A DNA stretch of 32,159 nt from an uncultured Clostridiaceae bacterium (GCA_947177415.1 CAMWUK010000038.1:1-32159); one strand, 5' to 3'; positions 1-8,890 are shown, counted from the first letter of the stretch. Translations and numbers: made by a program. Notes: generated by a model from the letters alone, not told the origin.

Positions 1-52
1 ATTATATAATGTATGTTATATTTTTACAAGTAAAAGAAAAGGAAAAATAGAC

Positions 53-107
53 TTGTTTTTTCTAGTAAAAACATATAAAATATTCTTATATAATGAACTT
101 AGTTCAT
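53..107 (+). promoter_or_regulatory. Candidate promoter and operator-like palindrome for the transglycosylase gene
   Basis: A possible -35 TTGTTT (53-58) and -10 TAAAAT (76-81) are separated by 17 bases; a second -10-like TATAAT lies at 89-94. Overlapping and following it is a perfect palindrome, ATGAACT-T-AGTTCAT (93-107), placed where a repressor could cover the promoter. The match to consensus is moderate and no regulator gene is seen nearby, so this is a suggestion only. Confidence 0.35.
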
Positions 108-155
108 GTTAGTACTACGAATAAATTCGGGATATTATTATAAAGGGGATATTTT

Positions 156-875
156 ATGATTCAAAAGATTGATAATTATAACTCTACAGTTTTGATTCCT
201 ACTGCTCCGCCTGTTATAGAACCAGTAATTGCAGATGATTTTCAAGTAATTTTAGATACACAATACTCGGAACAGCCTTCCACCAATGAAGTGCTTGTTT
301 GTTCTGAGGAATTGGAAGCAATTTTCCAGAAAGCAGCCAGTACCTACAACATTTCTGTTGATTTATTAAAGGCAGTTGCAAAAGCAGAATCTGACTTTAA
401 CCCAAATTGTACTTCATCTAGCGGTGCTATGGGCATCATGCAGTTGATGCCAGGTACAGCAAAAGAATTAGGTGTTACAAATGCATACAACCCAGAAGAA
501 AATATTATGGGGGGTGCCAAATATCTAGCTGAAAATCTTAAGATTTTCAAAGGCGATATTTCCTTATCTCTTGCCGCTTATAATGCAGGTCGTGGAGCAG
601 TTGAAAAATATGATGGTATTCCACCATATAAAGAAACACAAAATTATGTCAAAAAGATACTCGGTTTTTTAGAAGATAGCAATATTACTATTCCTGATGT
701 ATATGTGAAACAGTCAAATACAAATTCTTCTTCGGTTACTAATAATAAGAATACACCTAAATTTCAACCTGTTAAATTAGATGCTTCAGCCAAAAAAGCA
801 TTGGAACAGTTATCAAATACTGGTAACACACTTCTTATGACACGTTTATATACGGAACATACATATAAAAAGTAA
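156..875 (+). CDS. Lytic transglycosylase (SLT domain), 239 aa
   Basis: A peptidoglycan-cleaving lytic transglycosylase of the Slt/MltC-like fold. The C-terminal two thirds carry the family signature: catalytic Glu78 in AKAESDFNP, GAMGIMQLMP at 90-99, NPEENI at 112-117 and AAYNAG at 140-145. The first 50 residues are Pro/Val rich, with no clear signal peptide or membrane segment, and the last 60 residues are a Ser/Asn-rich tail. The start is supported by AAAGGGGAT just upstream of the ATG. It is the only plus-strand gene and ends in a strong hairpin. How it leaves the cell is unclear; signal-less SLT proteins can be phage-, conjugation- or flagellum-related, and nothing nearby decides this. 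Confidence 0.88.
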   Translation: MIQKIDNYNSTVLIPTAPPVIEPVIADDFQVILDTQYSEQPSTNEVLVCSEELEAIFQKAASTYNISVDLLKAVAKAESDFNPNCTSSSGAMGIMQLMPGTAKELGVTNAYNPEENIMGGAKYLAENLKIFKGDISLSLAAYNAGRGAVEKYDGIPPYKETQNYVKKILGFLEDSNITIPDVYVKQSNTNSSSVTNNKNTPKFQPVKLDASAKKALEQLSNTGNTLLMTRLYTEHTYKK

Positions 876-903
876 AGAGAGGCGAAACCGCCTCTCTTTT
901 TCT
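876..903. terminator. Bidirectional rho-independent terminator
   Basis: A nine-base-pair stem AGAGAGGCG / CGCCTCTCT with loop AAAC begins at the stop codon of the transglycosylase gene and runs into TTTTTCT on the plus strand. On the minus strand the hairpin is followed by TTTACTTTTTA, so it can also end transcription coming from the tRNA and surface-protein side. Confidence 0.85.
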
Positions 904-917
904 CTTATATCAACTAC

Positions 918-990
918 AGCCGACAAAGGGACTCGAACCCTCGACCTACTGATTACGAATCAGTTGCGCTACCAACTACGCCATGTCGGC
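918..990 (-). tRNA. tRNA-Thr (anticodon CGT)
   Basis: Read on the minus strand, the acceptor arms GCCGACA (5') and TGTCGGC (3') pair. The D-loop holds GTTGGTAGCGC, the anticodon stem ACTGA/TCAGT encloses loop TTCGTAA giving anticodon CGT, and the T arm holds GGTTCGAGTCC. The anticodon reads ACG, so the tRNA carries threonine. The 3' CCA is not encoded: the bases after the acceptor stem read TGTA. Confidence 0.95.
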
Positions 991-1077
991 TTACTAAAAC
1001 AACACAACTATTATAACATAATGTCCTCTTTTTTTCAATTATTTTTTTCTAAACAAAAAACACAAAGAAGCTCTCTT

Positions 1078-1222
1078 GTTACTGTTCACTCACAAGCTTG
1101 ACACTTGCTGTCAAGCTATGTGCCAAAAACGTAGAACAGCCAAGAATCCAGCCTTTCGCCGAAGGCGAATTATAAATAGGCTGGATTCTGTTACTGTTAG
1201 CACCGTAGGTGTGAACAGTAAC
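1078..1222. mobile_element. Class A cloverleaf MITE, copy 1 (145 bp)
   Basis: The ends are perfect inverted repeats, GTTACTGTTCAC and GTGAACAGTAAC. Inside are AGCTTGACA/TGTCAAGCT, GAATCCAGCCT/AGGCTGGATTC (with a nested TTCGCC/GGCGAA) and CACC/GGTG hairpins, so the strand folds as a cloverleaf. The element is flanked by the 8-bp direct repeat GCTCTCTT (1070-1077 and 1223-1230), a target-site duplication. A second copy of identical length lies at 22848-22992. It has no coding capacity. Flanking bases extend the stem to about 1056-1242, so it may also act as the transcript end of the surface-protein gene. Confidence 0.85.
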
Positions 1223-1255
1223 GCTCTCTTCTTCGTGTTTTTATTATATATCCTT

Positions 1256-1266
1256 GTAACAGTTCA
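1256..1266. repeat. Solo terminal repeat of the MITE family
   Basis: GTAACAGTTCA, the class B/C end sequence, occurs alone just downstream of the stop codon of the surface-protein gene, with no partner end close by. It is probably a relic of an older insertion; chance occurrence cannot be excluded for 11 bases. Confidence 0.4.
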
Positions 1267-1270
1267 AACC

Positions 1271-4200
1271 TTATTTATCGTTCTCTTTCTTTTTTTCTAA
1301 AAGAGTAAGAACAAAAACAGCAATGGAACTTAACATTAATGCAAAGTAAGCACCCGGGTGACTATCATCATTTGTCTTTGGCACTGGAACTCTTGGCTGG
1401 TCAATGTCAAGTGGTTCCTCTGTTTCTCCTGGCTCTATTGGTTCCTCTGTTTCTTCCGGTTCTGGTGTTTCTTCTGGTTCTACTGGCTCATCTGTCGGAT
1501 CATTACCAACAGCGTTTGGATCTTCTGTTGGAGTAGGAGTTGGCTCAACAACTAAGTTGTAATAAACCTTCAATACAGTAGAACTGTCTGCCTGAACCAC
1601 ATCATTTTCATTCGTATTACTTGTTGTGGTATGTTCATATCCTGGAATACTGATAATCTCTGCATCAACTTTTGTTCCTGCACTTTCCCGGATATCCTTT
1701 TTCTCTGTATACAATTGGTAACTTCCATCTGGTTGCTCTACATAATACTCTACTTTGTATCTAGGTAAATCATAATAAACCTTTAATACTGTAGAACTGT
1801 CCTCAAGAACTACACCACTTTCTTTTGTATTTGTAGTTGTTGTATGTTTGTATCCTGGAATATTGATAATCTCTGCATCAACTTTTGTTCCTGGATCCTC
1901 TGGAATATCTTTATTCTCTTTATATAATTTGTAACTTCCATCAGGCTGTTCCACATAATACTCTACTTTGTATGTAGGCTTTTCCTTTGGATCAAAGTAA
2001 ACCTTCATAGTTGTGCTTCCATCTGCCTCAACTACTGCAGATTCCTTACTATCTGGAGTAGTTACATGCACATAACCATCATAACTCTTTTCTGGAGCAG
2101 TTACACTTGTTCCTGGATATGTTTTTTCACCTTGAATTGTATCCACCTTTTTATAACTTCCATCTGGTTGTTTCAAATAATATTCCGTCTTATAAGTTGT
2201 CATAATTGGATCATAGTATACATCCATTTCATATACTTTATCAGCATCTTTAATATCTACGGAGTATGTCTCATTCTTATCAGGGTTGATTTCATAATTA
2301 TCCTTCTCATACTTTGTCTTGTAATCCTTATCTGCATCTTCTACTACATAAGTATGATCAAGCTCTCCTTTATATGCCTGGGTAGACTCCTGATACTCAT
2401 ATTTACCTGTATTTGGATTCTTTTTCCAATAGTTCAGCTTATATGCAGGAGTTTCAAGAGGATCGTAGTACACATGCATAATATATGTCTCACCAGCTTT
2501 TTCAAGCTTTACTGAATACTCATTCTTTCCCTTCTCTGTATTTACAGCATATCCCGGATATTTTGTTCCATAGACAGGATCCACATCTGTAACTTTCTTT
2601 TCTGTACCTATATAACCTGTTTCTTTGGCTGTAGTATCCTTTTCCTGAAGAACATATTCTCCTGTTTTTGGATCAAGCAAATGATACTGAAGCTGATAAT
2701 AAACTTCGGCAGGATCATAATATACATGCATTACATATATTTCGTCTTCTTTTTCAATCTTAACAGAATATTCTTCATTCTTGGATTCGTTAATTACATA
2801 GCCATCCTTCTCATACTTTGTCTTATAATTCTTATCTACATCTGTTACTTCATATTCCTTACCTATCAAACCAGTTGATGTTTCTGATGATTCTATAAAT
2901 TCATACTTTCCTGTTTTCGGATTCAGCTTATGATAATCCAATCTATAACCAGCTTGTTCTGGGTCATAGTATACATCCATTTCATAAGTCTCACCAGCTT
3001 CTGTCAAGGTAACTTCAAACTTATCCTTTTTATCCTGATTCACCTTATAATTTGGATATTTTGAAGCATATTTATCATCAATATCATTAATCGTTGCTTT
3101 TGTTCCTACATAATCCGTAACCGTTTTGGAAGTTTCTTTTTTCTCATATTCCTTTTTATCAGTATTGTATACCCAATAATTCAGCTTATAATATGCTTCT
3201 GCTGGATCGTAATACAAATTCATCTCGTACAACTTTCCTTTTTCTTCCAATTTCACAGAAGTTTCCTGATCTTTTGTTGTACTAAGTTCATAGTTTTTAT
3301 CTTTGTATGCATCTTTGTATACAGAATCAATGCTTTCTGCTGTAGCGGTTGTACCAACCTCTCCAGTATAAATATCTGTGCTATTATCTAACTTATATTC
3401 TCCAGTTGTCTTATCTTTCAAATAGTAATTAAGCTTGTAAGTAGCCTCTACTACATTACTAAAAGAGAAAGAATGGATGGTATGGTTTGCCTTGGAAGAA
3501 CCTACTGCCGAGGTAAATCCCATATATACTACCTGACCATCAAAGTTATCAAGATTCACTGTATTGGTAATCTGAGGAGTAGCCGGTTTTACCGCACTTA
3601 CAAAATCTCCGTTTGCAATACTTACATCCATCTTATTATCTGCATAATCAATCCATACTGTAAATAATCTGGTGTCCACACCCTTGTCTGCAAAACGTGT
3701 AGCACAATCCGGACTGTCGCTTTCTTCTGTACTGCCTGTTTTTCTAGGAACATTCTTCTCTGTTGTATGATTTGTAAGTTTATAACGGTTTGCAAGATTT
3801 ACATATTCTCCATCCACTAACTCAGTTGGATCAAGGTTGTTCATATAATACTTCGCAAGATGTGTTTTTACATCACCGTTTCTTGTAATAGCAATATGGT
3901 CAAAACGTTCTGCAAAATTTGGATTTTGATAATTTTCATCTATAGATTTTCCACCAGCTTCTCCATCTGGTGTATTCACACCTTGATGTAAAAATAACTG
4001 ATTGTCAAAATCCCAATTATCAAAGCCATTATTAGCCGCCTTTGGCATATAATATGCTCCATTAAAGTAAGAGTCCAATTCAACCGCCACACTGTTGTCT
4101 ATTCCCTGATAACCGATACCACTACCAGCTTGGGTCTCATGTTCAGGATTCGTTGTCATAACAAAGGCAATACCATCTCCACCAACTTCTCTGGCATAAA

Positions 4201-4717
4201 GCCTACCATCTCCTTGTTCTCCTTTTGTCTGTTCTGTGTTTACTACTGCTTCCGGCATAGAAAAGGTAAACTTTGCAGAAAATTCCGCATCCTGCTTTAA
4301 TTTAATGCCATTCTTCAAGAATGCTTCTCCACTCCGGTATGCATTATAACTAGTACTATCTTCCAGTCCTGTACTTCTGTCACTTTGTGCCTTTACACCA
4401 TTAACCAGCCGGATAACATTCTCACCATTTTTCAGATATTTGTTATCTGCTTCAATGCCAGGAGCTTTTCCTGAGCCTGCTGTCATTATATCCGTTACAG
4501 CATTATTATCCGGATCTTGCTGTTTACCTGCAAACTTCCAGCTACTTTCAGAGAAACCATTCCCTGTACCATAACCTTCTGCAAATACCATAGTCGCTGT
4601 GTCATCATCTTCAGCCTTAACCCTCCTTTCTGGAGCGTTACCGCTAAAAATAGTTCCAAAGCCCAACACAGCCGCCATTGCTAATGCACCATAGCGCCAT
4701 ACTTTGTGTCTTCCCAT
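1271..4717 (-). CDS. Sortase-anchored L-type lectin surface protein with eight repeats, 1148 aa
   Basis: A large cell-wall adhesin-like protein. Residues 1-36 form a signal peptide. About 42-425 is a legume-type (L-type) lectin sandwich with the hallmark GGDGIAF (179-185) and SVAVELDSYFN (209-219), where Glu213 and Asp215 are expected calcium/sugar-site residues. Residues 427-1055 hold eight tandem MucBP-like repeats, five of about 82 residues ending in VYYDP-type motifs and three of about 72 residues starting YKVEYYVEQPDGSY. A Pro/Glu/Thr spacer leads to the sorting signal VPKTN (1112-1116), a hydrophobic segment and a KKKENDK tail. AAGGGG precedes the ATG. It probably binds glycans on host, mucus or neighbouring bacteria; the ligand is not evident. 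Confidence 0.9.
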   Translation of the reverse strand: MGRHKVWRYGALAMAAVLGFGTIFSGNAPERRVKAEDDDTATMVFAEGYGTGNGFSESSWKFAGKQQDPDNNAVTDIMTAGSGKAPGIEADNKYLKNGENVIRLVNGVKAQSDRSTGLEDSTSYNAYRSGEAFLKNGIKLKQDAEFSAKFTFSMPEAVVNTEQTKGEQGDGRLYAREVGGDGIAFVMTTNPEHETQAGSGIGYQGIDNSVAVELDSYFNGAYYMPKAANNGFDNWDFDNQLFLHQGVNTPDGEAGGKSIDENYQNPNFAERFDHIAITRNGDVKTHLAKYYMNNLDPTELVDGEYVNLANRYKLTNHTTEKNVPRKTGSTEESDSPDCATRFADKGVDTRLFTVWIDYADNKMDVSIANGDFVSAVKPATPQITNTVNLDNFDGQVVYMGFTSAVGSSKANHTIHSFSFSNVVEATYKLNYYLKDKTTGEYKLDNSTDIYTGEVGTTATAESIDSVYKDAYKDKNYELSTTKDQETSVKLEEKGKLYEMNLYYDPAEAYYKLNYWVYNTDKKEYEKKETSKTVTDYVGTKATINDIDDKYASKYPNYKVNQDKKDKFEVTLTEAGETYEMDVYYDPEQAGYRLDYHKLNPKTGKYEFIESSETSTGLIGKEYEVTDVDKNYKTKYEKDGYVINESKNEEYSVKIEKEDEIYVMHVYYDPAEVYYQLQYHLLDPKTGEYVLQEKDTTAKETGYIGTEKKVTDVDPVYGTKYPGYAVNTEKGKNEYSVKLEKAGETYIMHVYYDPLETPAYKLNYWKKNPNTGKYEYQESTQAYKGELDHTYVVEDADKDYKTKYEKDNYEINPDKNETYSVDIKDADKVYEMDVYYDPIMTTYKTEYYLKQPDGSYKKVDTIQGEKTYPGTSVTAPEKSYDGYVHVTTPDSKESAVVEADGSTTMKVYFDPKEKPTYKVEYYVEQPDGSYKLYKENKDIPEDPGTKVDAEIINIPGYKHTTTTNTKESGVVLEDSSTVLKVYYDLPRYKVEYYVEQPDGSYQLYTEKKDIRESAGTKVDAEIISIPGYEHTTTSNTNENDVVQADSSTVLKVYYNLVVEPTPTPTEDPNAVGNDPTDEPVEPEETPEPEETEEPIEPGETEEPLDIDQPRVPVPKTNDDSHPGAYFALMLSSIAVFVLTLLEKKKENDK

Positions 4718-4870
4718 AATAATTCCCCTTTTCTTTCTTTATAGTATCCTAGTATAATTCTCTTGAATATCTCCTAATGTTCTAAATCATAAGCCTGTCA
4801 AAAGCATTATACTTTTATACATTTTACTTTTTCATTATAATACTTTTTTGTCTATTTGTCTAGTTTTTGT

Positions 4871-5057
4871 GTTATATTTCAGCCATGCAAAAAGTGTTTG
4901 TGCAAGTTGCACGAGGGAGCTTACTCACAGATGGCAGATTGCACACATACTTTTATATACTTAACACCATACATGAATATTTTGCCAGTTAATACATAAC
5001 TTTTTTAGTCATAATGTATATTCTAGTAAAATATTCATGGTGTGAATGAACTGTTAA
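4871..5057. mobile_element. Class C palindromic element, copy 1 (about 187 bp, decayed ends)
   Basis: This is the reverse complement of the element at 17008-17193: both share blocks such as TTCAGCCATGCAAAA, GCACGAGGGAGCTT, CTTAACACCATACATGAATA and TTTTTTAGTCAT. Here the terminal repeats have decayed to GTTATATTTCAG and TGAACTGTTAA, and no matching flanking duplication is visible, so it looks like the older copy. It fills most of the 353-bp gap between the lectin-repeat protein and the DegV gene; the rest (4718-4870) is AT-rich upstream sequence in which no promoter could be fixed with confidence. Confidence 0.7.
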
Positions 5058-5070
5058 AAATATATAGAAA

Positions 5071-5907
5071 CTAATAAGCGGCAATTACACCACCATCATT
5101 TGCGTATAAACTACTAATTCCTCTGGTATCAGCAATAATTACATCTTTAAATTTTACTTTTTCCATTATTAATTTCTTGGCATATAATGCTCTTTCATAA
5201 TTATTACAGTGTGCCAGACCCAATATTCTCTCTTCCGGTTTAATAGCATCTTTTGCAATGGCGGCTGCCATTTTTTCAATAGCTTTTCTCATGCCTCTTG
5301 CCTGATCTGCTTTATCCACAGTTCCATCAGGAAGTGCAGTCATAACTGCTTTGATATTAAGAGTTTCACAAAGCACCGCTTTCATGTTAGACAATCTTCC
5401 ATTTCTTCTGAAAACCTCAAGAGATTCCAAGACAAATTTTGTATTCAATTCATCACGGTATTGCAAAATATGTTCCCCTACTTCTTCAAATTCCATACCA
5501 CTATCCAACCACTCCTTTAATTGTCTTGCCAGTAAAGTCTGACCAATGGATGCAGATTTTGAATCAATAATTAATATATTTTTTTGGGGATGTTCTTCCA
5601 AATAAATATTTTTAGCAAGTTCTGCACTATTGTATGAACCACTTAACTGTGAAGACAAGGTAATTACGAAAATATCATCCCCTTCATCAAAATGTTCCAT
5701 AAAAGCTTCTGGAGAAGGACATGCGGATTTCAAAACTCCTTTGCTGTTTTTGACCTTTTCAAGCATATATGCCTGATTAAATTCTTCATCATCAATAATT
5801 TCTTCATCATCAATTTGTAACGTAAGTGGCACTAGTGTAAAATCACCTTTTTCCTTTAACTCTTGGTTTAAATCTGTGGAACTATCTCCTATAATTTTAT
5901 ATGACAT
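5071..5907 (-). CDS. DegV family fatty-acid-binding protein, 278 aa
   Basis: DegV/FakB proteins bind a fatty acid and present it to the kinase FakA for phosphorylation and entry into phospholipid synthesis. The sequence shows the family marks: DSSTDL (8-13), SACPSPE (61-67), the lipid-pocket SSQLSGSY (85-92), and a central FRRNGRLSNMKA segment where most homologues have GGR(I/L)S. Length is normal for the family. A GGAGGG site lies just ahead of the ATG. It is a stand-alone gene: the hairpin at 5956-5987 separates it from the lipoprotein gene upstream, and the class C element follows it. No fakA is in the window. Confidence 0.9.
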   Translation of the reverse strand: MSYKIIGDSSTDLNQELKEKGDFTLVPLTLQIDDEEIIDDEEFNQAYMLEKVKNSKGVLKSACPSPEAFMEHFDEGDDIFVITLSSQLSGSYNSAELAKNIYLEEHPQKNILIIDSKSASIGQTLLARQLKEWLDSGMEFEEVGEHILQYRDELNTKFVLESLEVFRRNGRLSNMKAVLCETLNIKAVMTALPDGTVDKADQARGMRKAIEKMAAAIAKDAIKPEERILGLAHCNNYERALYAKKLIMEKVKFKDVIIADTRGISSLYANDGGVIAAY

Positions 5908-5955
5908 AATAGTCCCTCCTTTCCTACAATATATAATAGTTTTAATACCTTATCC

Positions 5956-5987
5956 AAAAGAAGGTACCAGACCCCGCTGATACCTTC
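5956..5987 (-). terminator. Rho-independent terminator after the lipoprotein gene
   Basis: On the minus strand GAAGGTATCAG and CTGGTACCTTC pair (one mismatch or wobble) around CGGGGT and run into TTTT. It lies 36 bases past the stop codon of the lipoprotein gene and so closes the rml transcript before the DegV gene. Confidence 0.8.
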
Positions 5988-6022
5988 TTCACTTAACACT
6001 CTAAACTTCAAATCATATACTT

Positions 6023-7177
6023 CTAGAGTCCGTAAATCAAATTTCCCAGAGTAATATCTGCCCAGTTTTCCTCATGAAATACAATGGAGTAGCCATCCAC
6101 AGCATTTTCATAAGCTGTATCATAAATTTTATTTCTAGCATCCTCTACTGCTTGCATAACCATCTCTTCGTAATTTTCTGATGAGTTATTATCTTTCATT
6201 CTTGCAACAAAATAGGAATAACTTGTCTCAAAAATTTGGGATATCTCTCCATTTTCTAATTTTTTGAGTGCTTTATCAATATTTATCTTTTTGTATTTGC
6301 CATAATTGTCTTCTTCGCTTTCCAGAAGTGTACCATCTGAATAGAAAACAATATCCTTATATTTGTCTGGTATCATGCTTTCCATATCAGACTTCTTATC
6401 CAGCTTCTTAGCTAAGCTTTCCAATATTTTTACATGTTCTTTCATTTCTTTTTCAGGATAAGTCTTGTCATTATCATCTTCCTTATACACTTCAAGACAT
6501 TCAAAAACATATTCTCTGTTCTCTTCTGCTGAAACTTCACGGGAAACGGCTTCTTCATCAAATTCAGCTTCTTCTAACAGGCTTTCTTTATACTTTTCAA
6601 TCACCTGCTGTTTTTCAAAATAAGCTAATAATTCTTCACCCATTCCAGCCGCACTCTTCTGTGCATCCGATAATTCTTCACAAAAAGAATTATACTCCTC
6701 CAGTGCAGCCGATTTATCTTCTTCATCTAAGGTTATGCCTCTTTTTAGTGCCTCCTGATACCAGACCAGATCTTTTTTGACACTCAGAATTACAGCCTCT
6801 TTTGCAGTTTCCTCTCCTGTTAATCCAACTTCTTCATCTTCTATTTCATCCCAATAATTACTATATTCTTCTTCATCATAAAAACTTGAATATATATCAT
6901 TATTCATCCAACCTATTTCTTCTTCTACATAGATATAATACATCATATCTTCTAACCGGTAGGAATAGTCCCCTACTGCCAGAATGGATTCTCCATCTTC
7001 TGGCTCTCCATTATTATTCAAAACAGGAGCATTTGTTCCCTTTCCCACTTCTGTGGCTGTTTGTCCGGCTGTAGAGCATCCATTGGCAAAGAACACCATA
7101 ACCATGGTCAAAAAAAGCAGACGAGCAATCCTTTTTCTTTTCATCATACTTCTCCAGACCAATTTCTTGTTCCTCAT
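6023..7177 (-). CDS. SurA/PrsA-like lipoprotein (putative peptidyl-prolyl isomerase chaperone), 384 aa
   Basis: A secreted lipoprotein. The N-terminus has basic residues, a hydrophobic stretch (about 19-30) and the lipobox FANGC with lipidated Cys34. The rest is acidic and helical, with a SurA N-terminal-like helical region (residues about 65-230) and a C-terminal segment (about 245-360) in the place of a parvulin domain, but the rotamase signature is not clearly recognisable. GGGAGG precedes the first ATG, favouring this start over Met11-12. It starts 19 bases after rmlC and is followed by a terminator, so it is the last gene of the rml transcript. A role in folding exported surface proteins is inference from family resemblance. 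Confidence 0.65.
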   Translation of the reverse strand: MRNKKLVWRSMMKRKRIARLLFLTMVMVFFANGCSTAGQTATEVGKGTNAPVLNNNGEPEDGESILAVGDYSYRLEDMMYYIYVEEEIGWMNNDIYSSFYDEEEYSNYWDEIEDEEVGLTGEETAKEAVILSVKKDLVWYQEALKRGITLDEEDKSAALEEYNSFCEELSDAQKSAAGMGEELLAYFEKQQVIEKYKESLLEEAEFDEEAVSREVSAEENREYVFECLEVYKEDDNDKTYPEKEMKEHVKILESLAKKLDKKSDMESMIPDKYKDIVFYSDGTLLESEEDNYGKYKKINIDKALKKLENGEISQIFETSYSYFVARMKDNNSSENYEEMVMQAVEDARNKIYDTAYENAVDGYSIVFHEENWADITLGNLIYGL

Positions 7178-7196
7178 ATTCTTCTTCCTCCCTGTT

Positions 7197-7763
7197 TTAT
7201 TGAAAGTCTATTTCTTTTGTAGTCTCTGTAAGTCCCTTCCATTTCTGATCTTTGTCTGAAATAATTAATTCCATCCCTTCGGCAATTGGCCATTTCACCC
7301 CAATTTCTTCATCATTCCATGCAAGTCCGCCTTCATCATTTGGATGATAAAAATCAGTGCACTTATATACAAATTCTGCCTCATCTGATAGTACAAGAAA
7401 TCCGTGTGCAAAACCTTCCGGAATATAAAATTGTTTTTTATTTTCTGCAGATAATTCCACACCAAACCATTTACCAAAGGTTTTTGAATTCTTACGCAAA
7501 TCTACTGCTACATCAAACACACTTCCTCTTACTACACGAACCAATTTCCCTTGAGGATATTGTTTTTGGAAATGTAGTCCTCTCAACACGCCTTTGGTAG
7601 ACATAGACTGGTTATCCTGAACAAATACCATATCCAGTCCTTCCTCTTTAAAGTCATTTTGATTATAAGTTTCCATAAAGAAACCTCGTTCATCTTTAAA
7701 AACAGTTGGTTCTATTACACAAAGTCCTTCTATCTCACATCTGGTTACTGTAATCTTACTCAT
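7197..7763 (-). CDS. rmlC: dTDP-4-dehydrorhamnose 3,5-epimerase
   Basis: Third enzyme of dTDP-L-rhamnose synthesis: epimerises carbons 3 and 5 of dTDP-4-keto-6-deoxyglucose. The cupin carries DERGFFMETY (24-33), FVQDNQS (47-53), the catalytic LRGLHFQ with His64, Lys73 in QGKLVRVVRG, IPEGFAHGFLVL (114-125) and the active-site Tyr133. Length of 188 residues is standard. The start follows GTGAGGATAATAAC. It is the last of the four rml genes, separated from rmlD by a class B MITE and followed after 19 bases by the lipoprotein gene. Confidence 0.96.
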   Translation of the reverse strand: MSKITVTRCEIEGLCVIEPTVFKDERGFFMETYNQNDFKEEGLDMVFVQDNQSMSTKGVLRGLHFQKQYPQGKLVRVVRGSVFDVAVDLRKNSKTFGKWFGVELSAENKKQFYIPEGFAHGFLVLSDEAEFVYKCTDFYHPNDEGGLAWNDEEIGVKWPIAEGMELIISDKDQKWKGLTETTKEIDFQ

Positions 7764-7797
7764 GTTATTATCCTCACATCCTCTTATTTCTATATAT

Positions 7798-7932
7798 GTA
7801 ACAGTTCAGCTGGGAGCTGACCTGTTACGGAATTGGGCAAGCTCCGCATTATAAATTGCCCAATTCCAATGCTGTTTTAGTCTTTTTTACGGTCTTTAAA
7901 GCAGAGTGTACAAGACCTACCTGAACTGTTAC
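7798..7932. mobile_element. Class B cloverleaf MITE, copy 1 (135 bp), between rmlD and rmlC
   Basis: The ends are GTAACAGTTCAG and CTGAACTGTTAC. The 8-bp direct repeat CTATATAT flanks it exactly (7790-7797 and 7933-7940), and the right copy abuts the rmlD stop codon. Internal hairpins are CAGCT/AGCTG, GAATTGGGCAA/TTGCCCAATTC with a TTATAAA-type loop, and GGTCTT/AAGACC. In the class B copy at 13713-13846 the first and third stems have changed on both sides (CAGCC/GGCTG and GGTCTG/CAGACC), so pairing is kept. It lies inside the rml transcript and would form a large RNA structure there. Confidence 0.88.
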
Positions 7933-7940
7933 CTATATAT

Positions 7941-8795
7941 TCACTTTTGTGCTTTTAATTCCTTGACATAACGGGCAGTTGCATTCTGCCAGGAAGGTAA
8001 CCGGCGAAATCCATTAATATCCAATTTATCTTTGCTCATACGGCTATTACTAGGACGATTTGCTTTTGCTGGAAATTCTTCTGCACTTACTGGTGTCACT
8101 TCTACCTGCATATTGGCAGCTTTAAAGATTTCACATGCAAAGTCATACCAAGAACAAAATCCCTCATTAGTTGCATGATATATTCCAAAGCGGTTTACCT
8201 CTACCATATCTGCCAAAAGCACTGCTAAATCTGCTGTATATGTTGGAGATCCAAACTGGTCATTTACCACTTTTACAGCACCATTCTCTTCTCCCAGACG
8301 CAACATAGTCTTTACAAAGTTTTTGCCATTCATTCCAAATACCCATGCAATCCGGACAATATAAAACTTCTCTAAATATTTCTGAACTGCCTGTTCTCCT
8401 TGATGTTTTGACATTCCATAAGTATTAAGTGGTTCTGTAATGGTATCATCTGGTTCCCATGGTCTGGTACCTTTTCCATCAAAAACATAATCTGTACTGA
8501 TATAAATCATTTTAATATCACATTTTTTGCATACTTTGGCTATATTTTCTGTACCCTCTACATTTACCTTATAGCATATACCTTGATTGTCTTCTGCTGC
8601 GTCTACGGCTGTATAAGCAGCACAATGTATTACCGCATCTACCATAGAATGGGTAATCACCCTTTCTACTGCCATAGAATCTGTGATATCCATTTCTTCC
8701 ACATCCACGCCAATTGCTGTATGACCACGTTTTTCCAATTCTTTTACCATATCAAAACCAAGTTGCCCTTTTACACCTGTAACTAAAACTCTCAT
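7941..8795 (-). CDS. rmlD: dTDP-4-dehydrorhamnose reductase
   Basis: Final enzyme of dTDP-L-rhamnose synthesis, reducing the 4-keto group with NAD(P)H. It is an extended short-chain dehydrogenase: cofactor loop GVKGQLG (7-13), DITDS and HCAAYTAVDAAE in the core, STDYVFDG (100-107) and the catalytic pair Tyr126-x-x-x-Lys130 in NTYGMSK. The 284-residue length is normal. GAGGTC lies before the ATG. It follows rmlB with a 28-bp palindrome between them. Confidence 0.96.
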   Translation of the reverse strand: MRVLVTGVKGQLGFDMVKELEKRGHTAIGVDVEEMDITDSMAVERVITHSMVDAVIHCAAYTAVDAAEDNQGICYKVNVEGTENIAKVCKKCDIKMIYISTDYVFDGKGTRPWEPDDTITEPLNTYGMSKHQGEQAVQKYLEKFYIVRIAWVFGMNGKNFVKTMLRLGEENGAVKVVNDQFGSPTYTADLAVLLADMVEVNRFGIYHATNEGFCSWYDFACEIFKAANMQVEVTPVSAEEFPAKANRPSNSRMSKDKLDINGFRRLPSWQNATARYVKELKAQK

Positions 8796-8890
8796 AAAGA
8801 CCTCTTTCCTTATTCTTACTATTGTTTATCTATTATTTTGTTTATCCATTATTTGCAACTATATAGAATTATAAATATTATACCTCAATT

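Noticed and set aside
1076..1300. 74-codon plus-strand ORF
   Set aside because: It is made of the class A MITE and flanking DNA; the same frame reappears in the other copy near 22888 only because the element is repeated.
2066..2515. 149-codon plus-strand ORF rich in Ile, Leu and Cys
   Set aside because: It is antisense to the repeats of the surface-protein gene, has no ribosome site, and its composition is what an antisense read of that repeat would give.
427..3440. Repeats in the first 5 kb considered as a CRISPR array
   Set aside because: The repeated units lie in the coding frame of the lectin protein (about 72-82 codons each) and are diverged; there are no short identical repeats with unique spacers anywhere in the window.
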